Part shown: piece after piece, positions 49,133 through 58,219 of the stretch | Numbering within the stretch: the stretch's first letter is position 1 | Layout of the letters: each line of letters begins with the position of its first letter | Origin: Bradyrhizobium sp. C9 | GTDB taxonomy: Bacteria; Pseudomonadota; Alphaproteobacteria; Rhizobiales; Xanthobacteraceae | Reading direction: 5' to 3' | DNA: 64,000 bases | NCBI RefSeq assembly: GCF_002532045.1 | Contig: NZ_NWTG01000001.1 | Location: 434,001-498,000 of the forward strand | Notes under the pieces: generated by a model | The model's database searches: none | Told to the model about the DNA's origin: nothing | The model's input: the letters and a program-made list of their open reading frames with translations, nothing else | Translations under genes and position numbers: made by a program

Positions 49133-50236
49133 ATGACGGCAACGCTCGAGGTCAGCGGCCTCAGGAAACAGTTTGCGATCGGCCGCCCGGCGATCGACGG
49201 CGTCAGCTTTGGCGTGCCGGCCGGCGAGATCGTGGTGCTGCTCGGGCCGTCCGGCTGCGGTAAGACGACTACCTTGCGCTGCGTCGCCGGGCTCGAGCAC
49301 CCGACCGATGGCGAGATCAGCATTTCCGGGCGGGTGGTGTCATCGCCGGCGCGCGGCATCCTCGTGCCGCCGCGGGCACGCAACCTCGGTATGGTGTTCC
49401 AGTCCTATGCGGTGTGGCCGCATATGACGGTGCGGCAGAACGTGATATATCCGTTGAAGCACCGCACGGTCGGCCGCACCGATGCCGCCCGCATGGTCGA
49501 CGATGCACTGGCGCTGGTCGGACTGTCCGACTATGCCGACCGGCCGGTGGTGGCGCTGTCGGGCGGGCAGATGCAGCGCGTCGCGCTGGCGCGCAGCATG
49601 GTGTACCGGCCGCAACTCCTGCTGCTCGACGAGCCGCTGTCGAACCTCGATGCCAAACTGCGCCTGCGGCTGCGCGACGACCTCCGCGTCATTCTCAAGC
49701 AGACCGGGATGACCGCGCTCTACGTCACCCATGATCAGGCCGAGGCGGTCGTGCTCGGCGACCGGATCGGCGTGATGCGCGACGGCAAGCTGTTGCAGAT
49801 GGACACGCCTGATGTGATCTACAACCGCCCGGCCGATCTGTTCGTCGCCAATTTCACCGGCGCGACCAATGAGCTCGCCGGCACGCTGGTCGCCTGCAAC
49901 GGCGGCTATGGCGTGGTCGATTTCGGTGACGGCCGGCGAGGTGAGGTCGCGCTATTCCAGGCGCTTAGTCCCGACGAGAAGGTGCGCGTGGCGCTGCGGC
50001 CCGAGAATATCGCGATCGGCCGGCCCGATGGCGCAAATACATTTGCGGCGAAGGTGCTCGACCGGCGCTACCAGGGCACCCAGACCGCCTACGGCATCGA
50101 GCTGTTCGGCAAACGGCTGGAGGCGATCGAGCTCGGCACCGCCGCGCGCCATCAGGTCGGCGTCGAGGCGCAGGTCGCGCTGCCGCGCGAATGCCTGTGG
50201 GCTTATCGCGACAATGGGCCGGCGTCCGAAGACTAA
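49133..50236 (+). CDS. ABC transporter ATP-binding protein (PotA/FbpC type)
   Basis: A 367-residue ATPase. Walker A is GPSGCGKTTT (about residues 38-47), signature LSGGQMQRVALARS, Walker B LLLLDEPLSNLDAK and switch His in YVTHDQAEA. A regulatory TOBE-like domain fills residues about 245-360 (RPENIAIGRPDGA). It energises the transporter encoded by the two genes before it. Confidence 0.92.
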   Translation: MTATLEVSGLRKQFAIGRPAIDGVSFGVPAGEIVVLLGPSGCGKTTTLRCVAGLEHPTDGEISISGRVVSSPARGILVPPRARNLGMVFQSYAVWPHMTVRQNVIYPLKHRTVGRTDAARMVDDALALVGLSDYADRPVVALSGGQMQRVALARSMVYRPQLLLLDEPLSNLDAKLRLRLRDDLRVILKQTGMTALYVTHDQAEAVVLGDRIGVMRDGKLLQMDTPDVIYNRPADLFVANFTGATNELAGTLVACNGGYGVVDFGDGRRGEVALFQALSPDEKVRVALRPENIAIGRPDGANTFAAKVLDRRYQGTQTAYGIELFGKRLEAIELGTAARHQVGVEAQVALPRECLWAYRDNGPASED

Positions 50237-50257
50237 ACAGGATCGACTGAGCAGAAG

Positions 50258-51238
50258 CTACTGCAGCGCCATTCCCGAGGTCTTGATCACGGTGGTCAGC
50301 TTCTGCTGATCGGCCTTCATCAGCGCGGCGAGTTCATCGAGCGACAACGGCTTGCCCGGAATGTTGGCGAGCGACAGCTGGCGCTGCACGTCGGGGTTCT
50401 GCAACGCCTTGTTGATCGCCGCATTGATCTTCGCAAGCAGCGGCGCCGGCGTCGCGGCCGGCACGTAGATGCCATACCAGGGAACGTAGGCGGCCTCCGC
50501 AAAGCCGGCTTCGGCGATGGTCGGGACGTCGGGCAGGTCGGGCACGCGCTTGTCGGTGAAGACCGCGAGCGGCTTGACGCTGCCGGCCTTGATGTGCGGC
50601 AGCGCCAGCTCGAGCGAGACGATCTCGAAATGCATCAGGTTGGTCATCAGGTCGATCAGGGCCTGCGGCTGGCCCTTGTAGCCGACATTGGTCAGCTTGA
50701 TGCCGGCGACCTGAAACAGTTTCTGGGCGCTGAGGTCGATTGACGATCCGGTGCCGGGATTGCCGAAGTTGAACTCTCCGGGCCGCTTGCGGGCCAGGTC
50801 GACGAATTCGCCGATGCTCTTCACCGGCATCGACGGATGCACCAGCGCGACGCTTTGATTCCAGACGGCGAGGCCGACGCATCTGAAATCCCTTGCCGCG
50901 TTCCAGCCGGCGTCCTTGTAGAGATCCGGATTGACCAGCAGCGCGGGGCCGGTAACGACCCAGGTGTAGCCATCCGGCTCGCTGCGCGCGACGGCCGATG
51001 TGCCGATATTGCTGTTGCCGCCGGGCCGTGCCTCCACCACGACGGTCTGCTTCCAGTCGCGGCCGACCTGCTCGGTCACGGCACGCGCGACGATATCGAC
51101 GATGCCGCCGGCAGGGTAGGGCACGATGATGTGGATCGGACGGCTCGGATAATTGTCCTGCGCACGGGCAGGAACACTGCCGGACAGCGCCGTGATGATG
51201 GCCGCAAGCAAGGCCATGGCGGTTGTGATGCCGCGCAT
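50258..51238 (-). CDS. TctC-type (Bug family) extracytoplasmic binding protein
   Basis: A 326-residue periplasmic receptor of the tripartite tricarboxylate transporter type. The signal peptide is residues 1-26 (…SGSVPARAQ). The mature start NYPSRPIHIIVPYPAGGIVDIVARAV and GNPGTGSSIDLSAQ are Bug hallmarks. No TctA/TctB membrane genes are nearby, which is common, since Bug genes often stand alone. It lies 44 bp after the IclR gene on the same strand, so it is probably controlled by it. Confidence 0.9.
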   Translation of the reverse strand: MRGITTAMALLAAIITALSGSVPARAQDNYPSRPIHIIVPYPAGGIVDIVARAVTEQVGRDWKQTVVVEARPGGNSNIGTSAVARSEPDGYTWVVTGPALLVNPDLYKDAGWNAARDFRCVGLAVWNQSVALVHPSMPVKSIGEFVDLARKRPGEFNFGNPGTGSSIDLSAQKLFQVAGIKLTNVGYKGQPQALIDLMTNLMHFEIVSLELALPHIKAGSVKPLAVFTDKRVPDLPDVPTIAEAGFAEAAYVPWYGIYVPAATPAPLLAKINAAINKALQNPDVQRQLSLANIPGKPLSLDELAALMKADQQKLTTVIKTSGMALQ

Positions 51239-51282
51239 CTCTCCCTCCCAATGTTTCCCGCATCATTCGTGGGATGCGTGGT

Positions 51283-52071
51283 CTAGCCGTTGGCCACCAG
51301 CGAGCGGATGCTGCGGGCGAGCCCGAGGATGCGCGGCCCGCATTCGCGCTCGATCTGCTCGGCGCTGAAGCGGAATGAGGGGATGCCGCAATTGACCGAC
51401 AGGCACTCTCCGGCTGGCGTGCGGTACAGCGGCGCGGCGACGCCAAAAATCTCGCGACGCCATTCGCCGAGCGAGACCGCGAAGCCGCGTTCGTTGCAGA
51501 GCTCGATGTCCGGCAGCGTGCGCCGCTCGACGTAGTCGAGTTCCTCAGGGCGCTCGGCCTTCACGCGCGCCACATAGGCATTGCGTTCGTCCTGCGTGAA
51601 CAGCGACAGCAGCGCGCGCCCGACTGCGGTCGGCGCCAGCGAGGAGACAAAGCCGACGTCAGGCACGTGCGGCACCGCGTCCGTCGTGCGCAGCGTTTCG
51701 ACATAGATGAAGTCGAGCCCGAACGGCATCGCGATCGACACCGTGCCGCCGGTGTAAGCGGCGAAATCACGCATCAGCGGACGCGCAAGCTGGCGGACCT
51801 TGAGCGACGACAGCACCGGATAGGCGGCGGCAAGCACGCCGAGCCCGAGCACGAAGCGGCCCTTGGCATCGCGCCTGAGATAGCCGAGCTGCTCCAGCGT
51901 GTAGGTCAGGCGCGAAACGGTCGGCCGCGACAGGCCGGTGTGCTCGGCAAGCTCCGCATTCGAGAGCGGGCCGCTGTGGTTGCGGAAGGCCGCCAGCAGA
52001 TCGAGCCCGTGCGCCAGGGTGGTCGCAAAGGAGGGATCCGCCTGTGATTCGAGAGTGGACAATGCCGCCAT
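51283..52071 (-). CDS. IclR family transcriptional regulator
   Basis: A 262-residue regulator. Residues about 12-75 form the winged helix (HGLDLLAAFRNHSGPLSNAELAEHTGLSRPTVSRL in outline; parts LSNAELAEHTGLSRPTVSRL), and the rest is the ligand domain (SSLAPTAVGRALLSLF; ERRTLPDIELCNERGFAVSL). ATG 52071 is chosen; the frame is open upstream, but that part is antisense to the dehydrogenase gene. It is divergent from the acyl-CoA dehydrogenase gene across 103 bp containing nested palindromes. Confidence 0.9.
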   Translation of the reverse strand: MAALSTLESQADPSFATTLAHGLDLLAAFRNHSGPLSNAELAEHTGLSRPTVSRLTYTLEQLGYLRRDAKGRFVLGLGVLAAAYPVLSSLKVRQLARPLMRDFAAYTGGTVSIAMPFGLDFIYVETLRTTDAVPHVPDVGFVSSLAPTAVGRALLSLFTQDERNAYVARVKAERPEELDYVERRTLPDIELCNERGFAVSLGEWRREIFGVAAPLYRTPAGECLSVNCGIPSFRFSAEQIERECGPRILGLARSIRSLVANG

Positions 52072-52079
52072 ACGAAATA

Positions 52080-52140
52080 ATGGTCTTAAATGACCATAAA
52101 TGTCAATATATCGAAATGAATTTGCAAATCGTTTCGATAT
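52080..52140. promoter_or_regulatory. Probable IclR operator region
   Basis: Between the divergent IclR and acyl-CoA dehydrogenase genes are ATGGTC/GACCAT with a 6-bp spacer (52080-52097), and ATATCGAAA/TTTCGATAT with a 15-bp spacer (52108-52140). The centre of the latter holds the palindrome ATTTGCAAAT (52120-52129). The stretch is strikingly AT-rich for this genome. Autoregulation and control of the divergent gene are expected. Confidence 0.6.
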
Positions 52141-52174
52141 GGGTTTATCTCTCGCCCAAAATACGGGAGGCGGT

Positions 52175-53419
52175 ATGGACTTCGCTCTATCCGAGCGATC
52201 GGAGCGTCGGCGGCGTGATCTGCTAGCCTTCTTCGAGAAGGAGGTGCTGCCGCGCCATCGCACCTGGCTCGACCACGTCCGTTCGCAGAGCGACACGCCG
52301 CCCTTCATGGCCGAGTTGCAGCAAAAGGCGCGCGCGGCCGGCCTGTGGAATCTCGGCCTGCCCGAACTGGCCGACGATGAACCCGGCACACGCCTCTCCA
52401 ATCTCGACTACGCGCCGTTGGCGGAAATCATGGGGCGGCTGTTCTGGGCGCCGGAGGTGTTCAACTGCCAGGCGCCCGACGTGCCGAACATGATCGCGTT
52501 GCAGGCCTGCGCGACGCCTGAGCAGAAGAAGCGCTGGCTGGCGCCGCTGCTCAACGCCGAGACGCGCTCCGCCTTCGGCATGACCGAGCCCGATGTCGCC
52601 TCGTCCGACGCCACCAACATCGCAACGCGGATGGTGCGCGACGGCGACCACTACATCATCAACGGCCGCAAATGGTTCATCACCGGCGCCGCGCATCAGC
52701 GCTGCAGCTTCCTGATCGTGATGGGTGTCACCGATGCCGGCGCCGAGCGCACCAGCCGGCATTCCTGCATCATCGTGCCGATGGATGCGCCCGGTGTACG
52801 GCTGGTGCGGCGGCTACGCTGGATGGGCTGCGAGGATCATGTCGCGCCGATCGGTGAACTCGTGTTCGACAATGTGCGGGTGCCGGTAGAGAATTTGCTC
52901 GGCGCGGAGGGTGAGGGTTTCAAGGTCGCGCAGGTCCGACTCGGACCGGCGCGCATCCATCATTGCATGCGCTCGATCGGGCTCTGCGAACTCCTGATCG
53001 AATTGATGATGGCGCGCGCCGCGGAGCGCAGCGCATTCGGGCGCACCGTGATCCAGTACGACACCGTGCAGCGCTGGATCGCCGAAGCCCGCGTCGAGTT
53101 GGAGCAGGCGCGGCTGCTCGCGTATCGCTGCGCCTGGCGGCTCGATCAGGCTGGCCATCACGGCGCCTGGCGCGACGTCTCGCTGATCAAGGTCGCGGTG
53201 CCCGCAATGCTGCAGAAGATCGCCGACCGCGCGATGCAGGTGTTCGGCGCGATGGGCGGCTCAGACGATACGCCGATCCATCAGGCGCTGGCGTGGGGAC
53301 GGCTGCTCCGGATCGGCGACGGCCCCGACGAGGTGCATCTGCGGCAGATCTTCCGGATGGAGCCGATGCCGGAATGGTCGATCGCCAATTCGCCCTATCT
53401 TGCTGCACATCCCGCCTGA
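52175..53419 (+). CDS. Acyl-CoA dehydrogenase
   Basis: A 414-residue FAD enzyme introducing a double bond into an acyl-CoA. FGMTEPDVASSDATNI near residues 143-158 and YIINGRKWFITGA near 167-179 line the FAD site. ERSAFGRTVIQYDTVQRWIA and MQVFGAMGGSDDTPIHQALAWGR cover the C-terminal helices (parts: SAFGRTVIQYDTVQ, FGAMGGSDDTP). ATG 52175 has GGGAGG 4 bp upstream and is preferred over upstream in-frame Met codons inside the regulatory region. It heads a run with a Baeyer-Villiger enzyme and an alkyl sulfatase. Confidence 0.9.
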   Translation: MDFALSERSERRRRDLLAFFEKEVLPRHRTWLDHVRSQSDTPPFMAELQQKARAAGLWNLGLPELADDEPGTRLSNLDYAPLAEIMGRLFWAPEVFNCQAPDVPNMIALQACATPEQKKRWLAPLLNAETRSAFGMTEPDVASSDATNIATRMVRDGDHYIINGRKWFITGAAHQRCSFLIVMGVTDAGAERTSRHSCIIVPMDAPGVRLVRRLRWMGCEDHVAPIGELVFDNVRVPVENLLGAEGEGFKVAQVRLGPARIHHCMRSIGLCELLIELMMARAAERSAFGRTVIQYDTVQRWIAEARVELEQARLLAYRCAWRLDQAGHHGAWRDVSLIKVAVPAMLQKIADRAMQVFGAMGGSDDTPIHQALAWGRLLRIGDGPDEVHLRQIFRMEPMPEWSIANSPYLAAHPA

Positions 53420-53468
53420 GCGGCGCTAGAGTAGCCACCGAATTATCCCTGGACGAGGCGCCCTTCCG

Positions 53469-55289
53469 ATGACGATGACCGAGCAAGCCCTAGACGCAAA
53501 ACCCGCCGCGATCGACAAGGAGCGGCTGCGCCTGAAGTATCAGGAGGAGCGCAACAAGCGGCTGCGTCCTGACGGCAACGATCAGTATCTCCAGATCAAG
53601 GACCAGCTCGCGCATTATCTCGAGGATCCCTACACGCCGGTGGTGGAGCGCGCGCCGAAGACCGACCACGTCACCTTCGCCTTCATCGGCGGCGGCTTTG
53701 CGGGGCTCGCCACCGCGGCCCGGCTGACCGAGGCCGGCGTCAAGGACGTCCGCATTGTCGAGAAGGGCGGTGATTTCGGCGGCACCTGGTACTGGAACCG
53801 GTATCCCGGCGCGCAATGCGACACCGCGTCGATGGTCTACATGCCGCTGCTCGAAGAGACCGGCCACATGCCGTCGGAGAAATACGCGCATGCGCCGGAA
53901 ATCCTGGCGCACTGCCAGCGGATCGGGCGGCAGTTCAATCTCTACGACAACGCGCTGTTTCACACCGAGGTGACGAGCCTCGACTGGGACGCGGCACAAT
54001 CGCGCTGGATCGTCCGCACCACCAGGGGCGACGCCTTCACCGCGCAATATATCGGCATCGGCACCGGCCCGCTGCATGTGCCGAAGCTGCCCGGCATTCC
54101 CGGCATCGAGCGCTTCAAGGGCCACTCGTTCCATACCAGCCGATGGGATTACGACTACACCGGCGGCGATCCCCGGGGCGCGCCGATGGACAAGCTTGCC
54201 GACAAGCGGGTCGGCATCATCGGCACCGGTGCAACGTCGGTGCAGTGCATTCCGCACCTCGCGCGCGCCTGCAAGGAGCTCTACGTGTTCCAGCGCACGC
54301 CGTCGTCGGTCGACGTGCGTGGTAACGGCCCGATCGATCCGGACTGGTTCGCCGATATCGCAACGCCGGGCTGGCAACAACGCTGGCTGGAGAACTTCAC
54401 CGCCAACCAGGCCGGTGGATCGGCGGAGGAAGACCTGGTGCAGGATGGCTGGACCGATCTGTCGAAGCGGATCCGCGCCAAGGTGATGCTGCTGCCGCGC
54501 GAGCAGCGCACCGTGGAAAACATGCGGGCGGTGTTCGAGGATTCCGACTTCGAGAAGATGGAGGAGATCCGCAACCGGGTCGACAGCATCGTCGGCGATG
54601 CCGAGACGGCCAGGAATCTGAAAGCCTGGTACGGCCAGCTCTGCAAGCGGCCATGCTTTCACGACGCCTATCTTCAGGCGTTCAACACGCCGGGCACGCA
54701 TCTGGTCGATACCGACGGCAAGGGCGTCGAAGAGATCACCGAGAACGGGATCGTGGTCGCGGGCAAGGAATACAAGCTCGACTGTATCATCTACGCGTCA
54801 GGCTTCGAGGTCGGCACCGAGTACAAGCGGCGGGCGGGTTTCGACGCGACGGGCCGCGACGGCATCAAGCTGTCGGAATATTGGGCCAAGGGCATGCGCA
54901 CCAAGCACGGCATCCACGTGCATGGCTTCCCCAACGTGTTCTTCGTGCAGCCGACGCAGGGCGCCAACCTCATTTCCAACGTGCCGCACAATCTGACCGA
55001 AGCGGCGCGGACCATCGCCCTGATGGTCGCTCATGCGCAGGACAACGGCTTCAAGGAAATCGAAGTCAGCAAGGACGCCGAGGATCGCTGGGTCGAGCTG
55101 CTGCTGACTGCGGTCGGCCGGATGATCGGCGGACCCGATTGCACGCCCGGCTATTACAACAATGAGGGACGCGAGCCGGGGCCTGCCGCCAAGCTCAATG
55201 TCGGTTATCCGGCGGGCGCGTTGGCCTACTTCAAATACATCGACCAGTGGCGCAGCAGCGGCCAGTTCGAAGGCGTGCAATTCCGTTGA
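53469..55289 (+). CDS. Baeyer-Villiger monooxygenase, cyclohexanone/phenylacetone type
   Basis: A 606-residue class B flavin monooxygenase. A polar N-terminal extension of about 65 residues precedes the FAD motif GGGFAGLATAARL. GGTWYWNRYPGAQCD follows, then FKGHSFHTSRWDYDYTGG, matching the fingerprint FxGxxxHTxRWD, and the NADPH motif GTGATS. The long N-terminal extension groups it with phenylacetone- and steroid-type enzymes rather than the shorter one at 1503-3197. It starts 49 bp after the dehydrogenase gene. Likely role: turning a ketone into an ester or lactone. Confidence 0.88.
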   Translation: MTMTEQALDAKPAAIDKERLRLKYQEERNKRLRPDGNDQYLQIKDQLAHYLEDPYTPVVERAPKTDHVTFAFIGGGFAGLATAARLTEAGVKDVRIVEKGGDFGGTWYWNRYPGAQCDTASMVYMPLLEETGHMPSEKYAHAPEILAHCQRIGRQFNLYDNALFHTEVTSLDWDAAQSRWIVRTTRGDAFTAQYIGIGTGPLHVPKLPGIPGIERFKGHSFHTSRWDYDYTGGDPRGAPMDKLADKRVGIIGTGATSVQCIPHLARACKELYVFQRTPSSVDVRGNGPIDPDWFADIATPGWQQRWLENFTANQAGGSAEEDLVQDGWTDLSKRIRAKVMLLPREQRTVENMRAVFEDSDFEKMEEIRNRVDSIVGDAETARNLKAWYGQLCKRPCFHDAYLQAFNTPGTHLVDTDGKGVEEITENGIVVAGKEYKLDCIIYASGFEVGTEYKRRAGFDATGRDGIKLSEYWAKGMRTKHGIHVHGFPNVFFVQPTQGANLISNVPHNLTEAARTIALMVAHAQDNGFKEIEVSKDAEDRWVELLLTAVGRMIGGPDCTPGYYNNEGREPGPAAKLNVGYPAGALAYFKYIDQWRSSGQFEGVQFR

Positions 55290-55339
55290 GGGATGTGCGA
55301 TCGGGACTGATTTCTGCCAAATGAGGGAGTGCTTGAGTA

Positions 55340-57283
55340 ATGACCCAGACAACCGCAGGTGAGACGTCGCACGAACTTCCGAAGGCGGCATCCGCGCCGG
55401 TTATCGCGCAGCACGCGGCGACGCTGAAAGCGCTGCCGTTCGCCGACACCAGGGATTTCGACGACGCCGCACGCGGCTTCCTCGGCACCATCGAGAACGC
55501 GCGCGTCACCTCGGCCCAGGGCAGGGTGGTCTGGAGCCTCGAGCCTTACGGCTTCCTCTCCGACGAGAAGGCGCCTGCGACCGTCGATCCGAGCCTGTGG
55601 CGGCAGTCACGACTCAACATGCATCACGGCCTGTTCGAGGTGGTGCCGGGCGTTTACCAGGTGCGCGGGCTCGACATCGCCAACATGACGCTGATCGAGG
55701 GCGACAAGGGCGTGATCGTGGTCGACACCCTGACCTCGATCGAGGGCGCGCGTGCCGCGATGGAGTTGTACTTCCAGCATCGCGGCAGGCGGCCGGTCGC
55801 CGCCGTGATCTTCACCCATACCCATACCGACCATTGGGGAGGCGCGCGCGGCGTGGTGGACGACGCCATGCTGGCGGCCGGCGTGCCGATCATCGCGCCG
55901 AACTTCTTCATGGAGCACGCGGTCTCCGAGAACATCATCGCGGGGCCTGCGATGCTGCGCCGCGCGCAATACCAGTTCGGGCCGTTCCTTGCCAAGGGCG
56001 TGCGCGGCCAGGTCGATTGCGGCCTCGGCAAGACCATGGCGGCGGGCGGCGTGGCGCTGCTGCGGCCGACCGATCTGATCATCGCGACCGGCGATACGCG
56101 CATCATCGACGGCGTCGAGTTCGAATTCCAGATGGCGCCGAACAGCGAAGCGCCGGCGGAGATGCATTTCTTCATTCCGCGCTACAAGCTGTTGAACCTC
56201 GCGGAGAACTGCACGCACAACTTCCATAACCTGCTGCCGTTCCGCGGCGCCGATGTACGCGACGCGCTGGCCTGGTCGAAATATCTCGGCGAGGCGCTTC
56301 AGATGTGGGGCGGCAAGGCCGAGGCGATGTGCGGCCAGCATCACTGGCCGGTGTGGGGGCGGGAGCGGATCGACACCATGATCCGCCAGCAGCGCGATCT
56401 CTACAAATATGCGCATGACCAGACCATCCGGCTGATGAACCACGGCCTCAACGCGGCGGAGATTGCCGAGACGATCAGGCTGCCGCAGAGTCTCGAAGGC
56501 GCCTGGCACGGCCGCGGCTACTACGGTCACATCAGGCACAATGTGAAAGCGATCTACCAGAAGTATCTCGGCTGGTACGACGCCAATCCGGTCAATCTCG
56601 ATGCCTTGCCGCCGGTCGATGCCGGCAAGAAGTATGTCGAATATATGGGCGGCGCCGATGCGATCCTGAAACGCGCAACCGCGGATTTCGCCAAGGGTGA
56701 ATTCCGCTTCGTCGCACAGGCCGTCAGCCATCTCGTCTTCGCCGAGCCCGACAACCAGGCGGCCCGTGCATTGCTGGCCGACACGTTCGAGCAGCTCGGC
56801 TATGCCGCGGAGAGCTCGACCTGGCGCAACGCCTATCTGTTCGGCGCCCAGGAGCTGCGGCAGGGCATGCCGAAGACGCCGCCGCGCTCGCCGATGCCAC
56901 GCGAGACGCTGGCTGCGCTGCGCACCGAGCAGCTCTGGGACGTGCTCGGTATTCGCCTCAATGGCCCCAAGGCCGAGGGCAAGCGCATCGTGCTGAACTG
57001 GAATTTTACCGATACGGGCGAGAGCTTCGTGCTCAATCTCGAGAACTCGGCGCTGACCTACGTCAAGGGGGCGCAGGCGAGCGACGCGCACGCGAGCTTC
57101 ACGCTGGCGCGCAGCGTGCTCGACGAGGTGATCGCCAAGCTGACCTCGTTCCCGGAGGCCGTCGGTGCCGGCAAGGTCAAGGTATCAGGCGAGCCGCTGC
57201 GGCTCGGCGAACTGATGGTGCTGATGGACGAGTTTCCCCGGATGTTCGAGATCGTCGAGCCGAAGCGGACGGTGGTGACGTAG
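55340..57283 (+). CDS. Linear primary alkyl sulfatase (metallo-beta-lactamase fold, SdsA type)
   Basis: A 647-residue hydrolase of alkyl sulfate esters. The zinc motif THTHTDHWGGA lies near residues 157-167. Further ligands are in NLAENCTHNFHN (about 288-299) and GQHHWPVWG (about 333-341). A middle helical dimerisation part and a C-terminal SCP2-like domain (from about residue 525: LWDVLGIRLNGPKAEGKRIV) complete the SdsA layout. No signal peptide is evident although some relatives are secreted. It starts 50 bp after the Baeyer-Villiger gene, so one operon with the acyl-CoA dehydrogenase is likely, suggesting surfactant or alkyl chain breakdown. Confidence 0.9.
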   Translation: MTQTTAGETSHELPKAASAPVIAQHAATLKALPFADTRDFDDAARGFLGTIENARVTSAQGRVVWSLEPYGFLSDEKAPATVDPSLWRQSRLNMHHGLFEVVPGVYQVRGLDIANMTLIEGDKGVIVVDTLTSIEGARAAMELYFQHRGRRPVAAVIFTHTHTDHWGGARGVVDDAMLAAGVPIIAPNFFMEHAVSENIIAGPAMLRRAQYQFGPFLAKGVRGQVDCGLGKTMAAGGVALLRPTDLIIATGDTRIIDGVEFEFQMAPNSEAPAEMHFFIPRYKLLNLAENCTHNFHNLLPFRGADVRDALAWSKYLGEALQMWGGKAEAMCGQHHWPVWGRERIDTMIRQQRDLYKYAHDQTIRLMNHGLNAAEIAETIRLPQSLEGAWHGRGYYGHIRHNVKAIYQKYLGWYDANPVNLDALPPVDAGKKYVEYMGGADAILKRATADFAKGEFRFVAQAVSHLVFAEPDNQAARALLADTFEQLGYAAESSTWRNAYLFGAQELRQGMPKTPPRSPMPRETLAALRTEQLWDVLGIRLNGPKAEGKRIVLNWNFTDTGESFVLNLENSALTYVKGAQASDAHASFTLARSVLDEVIAKLTSFPEAVGAGKVKVSGEPLRLGELMVLMDEFPRMFEIVEPKRTVVT

Positions 57284-57316
57284 TGAACCGGGAAACGAAC
57301 GGCGTCACAAACTCTA

Positions 57317-57440
57317 TCGTCGTCCCGGCGAAGGCCGGGACCCATACTCCGCAGCGGATGTCGTGGGCGAGACTCGTCGTTCCGCCGACGCTCAATAATG
57401 GTTATCGGTGGTTATGGGTCCCGGCCTTCGCCGGGACGAC
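57317..57440. repeat. Dispersed palindromic repeat, family A, copy 3
   Basis: It begins TCGTCGTCCCGGCGAAGGCC and ends with an arm reading GGGTCCCGGCCTTCG then CCGGGACGAC. The ends are near-perfect inverted repeats and match copies 1 and 2, including GTGGTTATGGGTCC; the middle is different. It lies between the convergent alkyl sulfatase and ABC ATPase genes. Confidence 0.75.
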
Positions 57441-57514
57441 ACTGAATGTTTGGTGCAGCCTAGGAATTATCACCCGCTCCGGAGGAGCGCGATGACGGGT
57501 CGATAAGCGCTGGC

Positions 57515-58219
57515 TCAAATCCCGAGATACGCCGCCTGCACCTGTTTGTTGCCCGCGAGCTCGGCGCTCGAGCCCTGCATGATCACGTTGCCGCTTTCCA
57601 GCACATAGGCGCGCTGCACAAGCGACAGCGCGCGGCTGACATTCTGCTCCACCAGGAGGATCGCTGTGCCCATCTTGTGAATCGCGCCGATCTTCTCGAA
57701 CGTCACATCGGTCATCACGGGGGCGAGGCCGAGCGACGGCTCGTCCAGCATCAACAGGCGGGGCTTCAGCATCAATCCGCGGCCGACCGCGACCATCTGC
57801 TGCTCGCCGCCGCTCATGGTGCCGGCGAGCTGCTTCCTGCGGTCGGCGAGCCGCGGGAAGATGCTGTAGACGAGCTCCATCGTGCGCCCGCGATCCGCCT
57901 TGGCCTTCGGCGTATAAGCGCCGATCTCGAGATTCTCCTGCACCGTCATTTCGGGAAAGACCTGACGGCCTTCCGGGACGTGCGCGATACCGAGCTCGGG
58001 AATCCGGTAGGGCGGCAGCGTGGCGAGGTCGACGCCGTCGAACGTGACCTTGCCTCCGAACAGCTTGACGAGGCCGGAGACGGCGCGCAGCGTCGTGCTC
58101 TTGCCGGCGCCGTTGGCGCCGAGCAGGCCGACGGCCTCGCCCTCGCCGATGGAGATGCTGACGTCGGTGATGGCGGGGACCGAGCCGTAGCTGGCGCTGA
58201 CGCGGGAGAGCTCAAGCAT
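57515..58219 (-). CDS. LivF-type ABC transporter ATP-binding protein (second system)
   Basis: A 234-residue ATPase: Walker A GANGAGKST (about residues 34-42), signature MSGGEQQMVAVGR, Walker B LLMLDEPSLGLAP. HVPEGRQVFPEMTVQENL is the usual LivF block. Its ATG overlaps the end of the LivG-type gene by 8 bp. It is the last gene of the five-gene transporter operon 62094-57515. Confidence 0.92.
   Translation of the reverse strand: MLELSRVSASYGSVPAITDVSISIGEGEAVGLLGANGAGKSTTLRAVSGLVKLFGGKVTFDGVDLATLPPYRIPELGIAHVPEGRQVFPEMTVQENLEIGAYTPKAKADRGRTMELVYSIFPRLADRRKQLAGTMSGGEQQMVAVGRGLMLKPRLLMLDEPSLGLAPVMTDVTFEKIGAIHKMGTAILLVEQNVSRALSLVQRAYVLESGNVIMQGSSAELAGNKQVQAAYLGI

Noticed and set aside
45818..49300. 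1160-codon minus-strand frame
   Set aside because: Antisense to the ferric-type ABC genes, which have clear motifs, signals and operon spacing.
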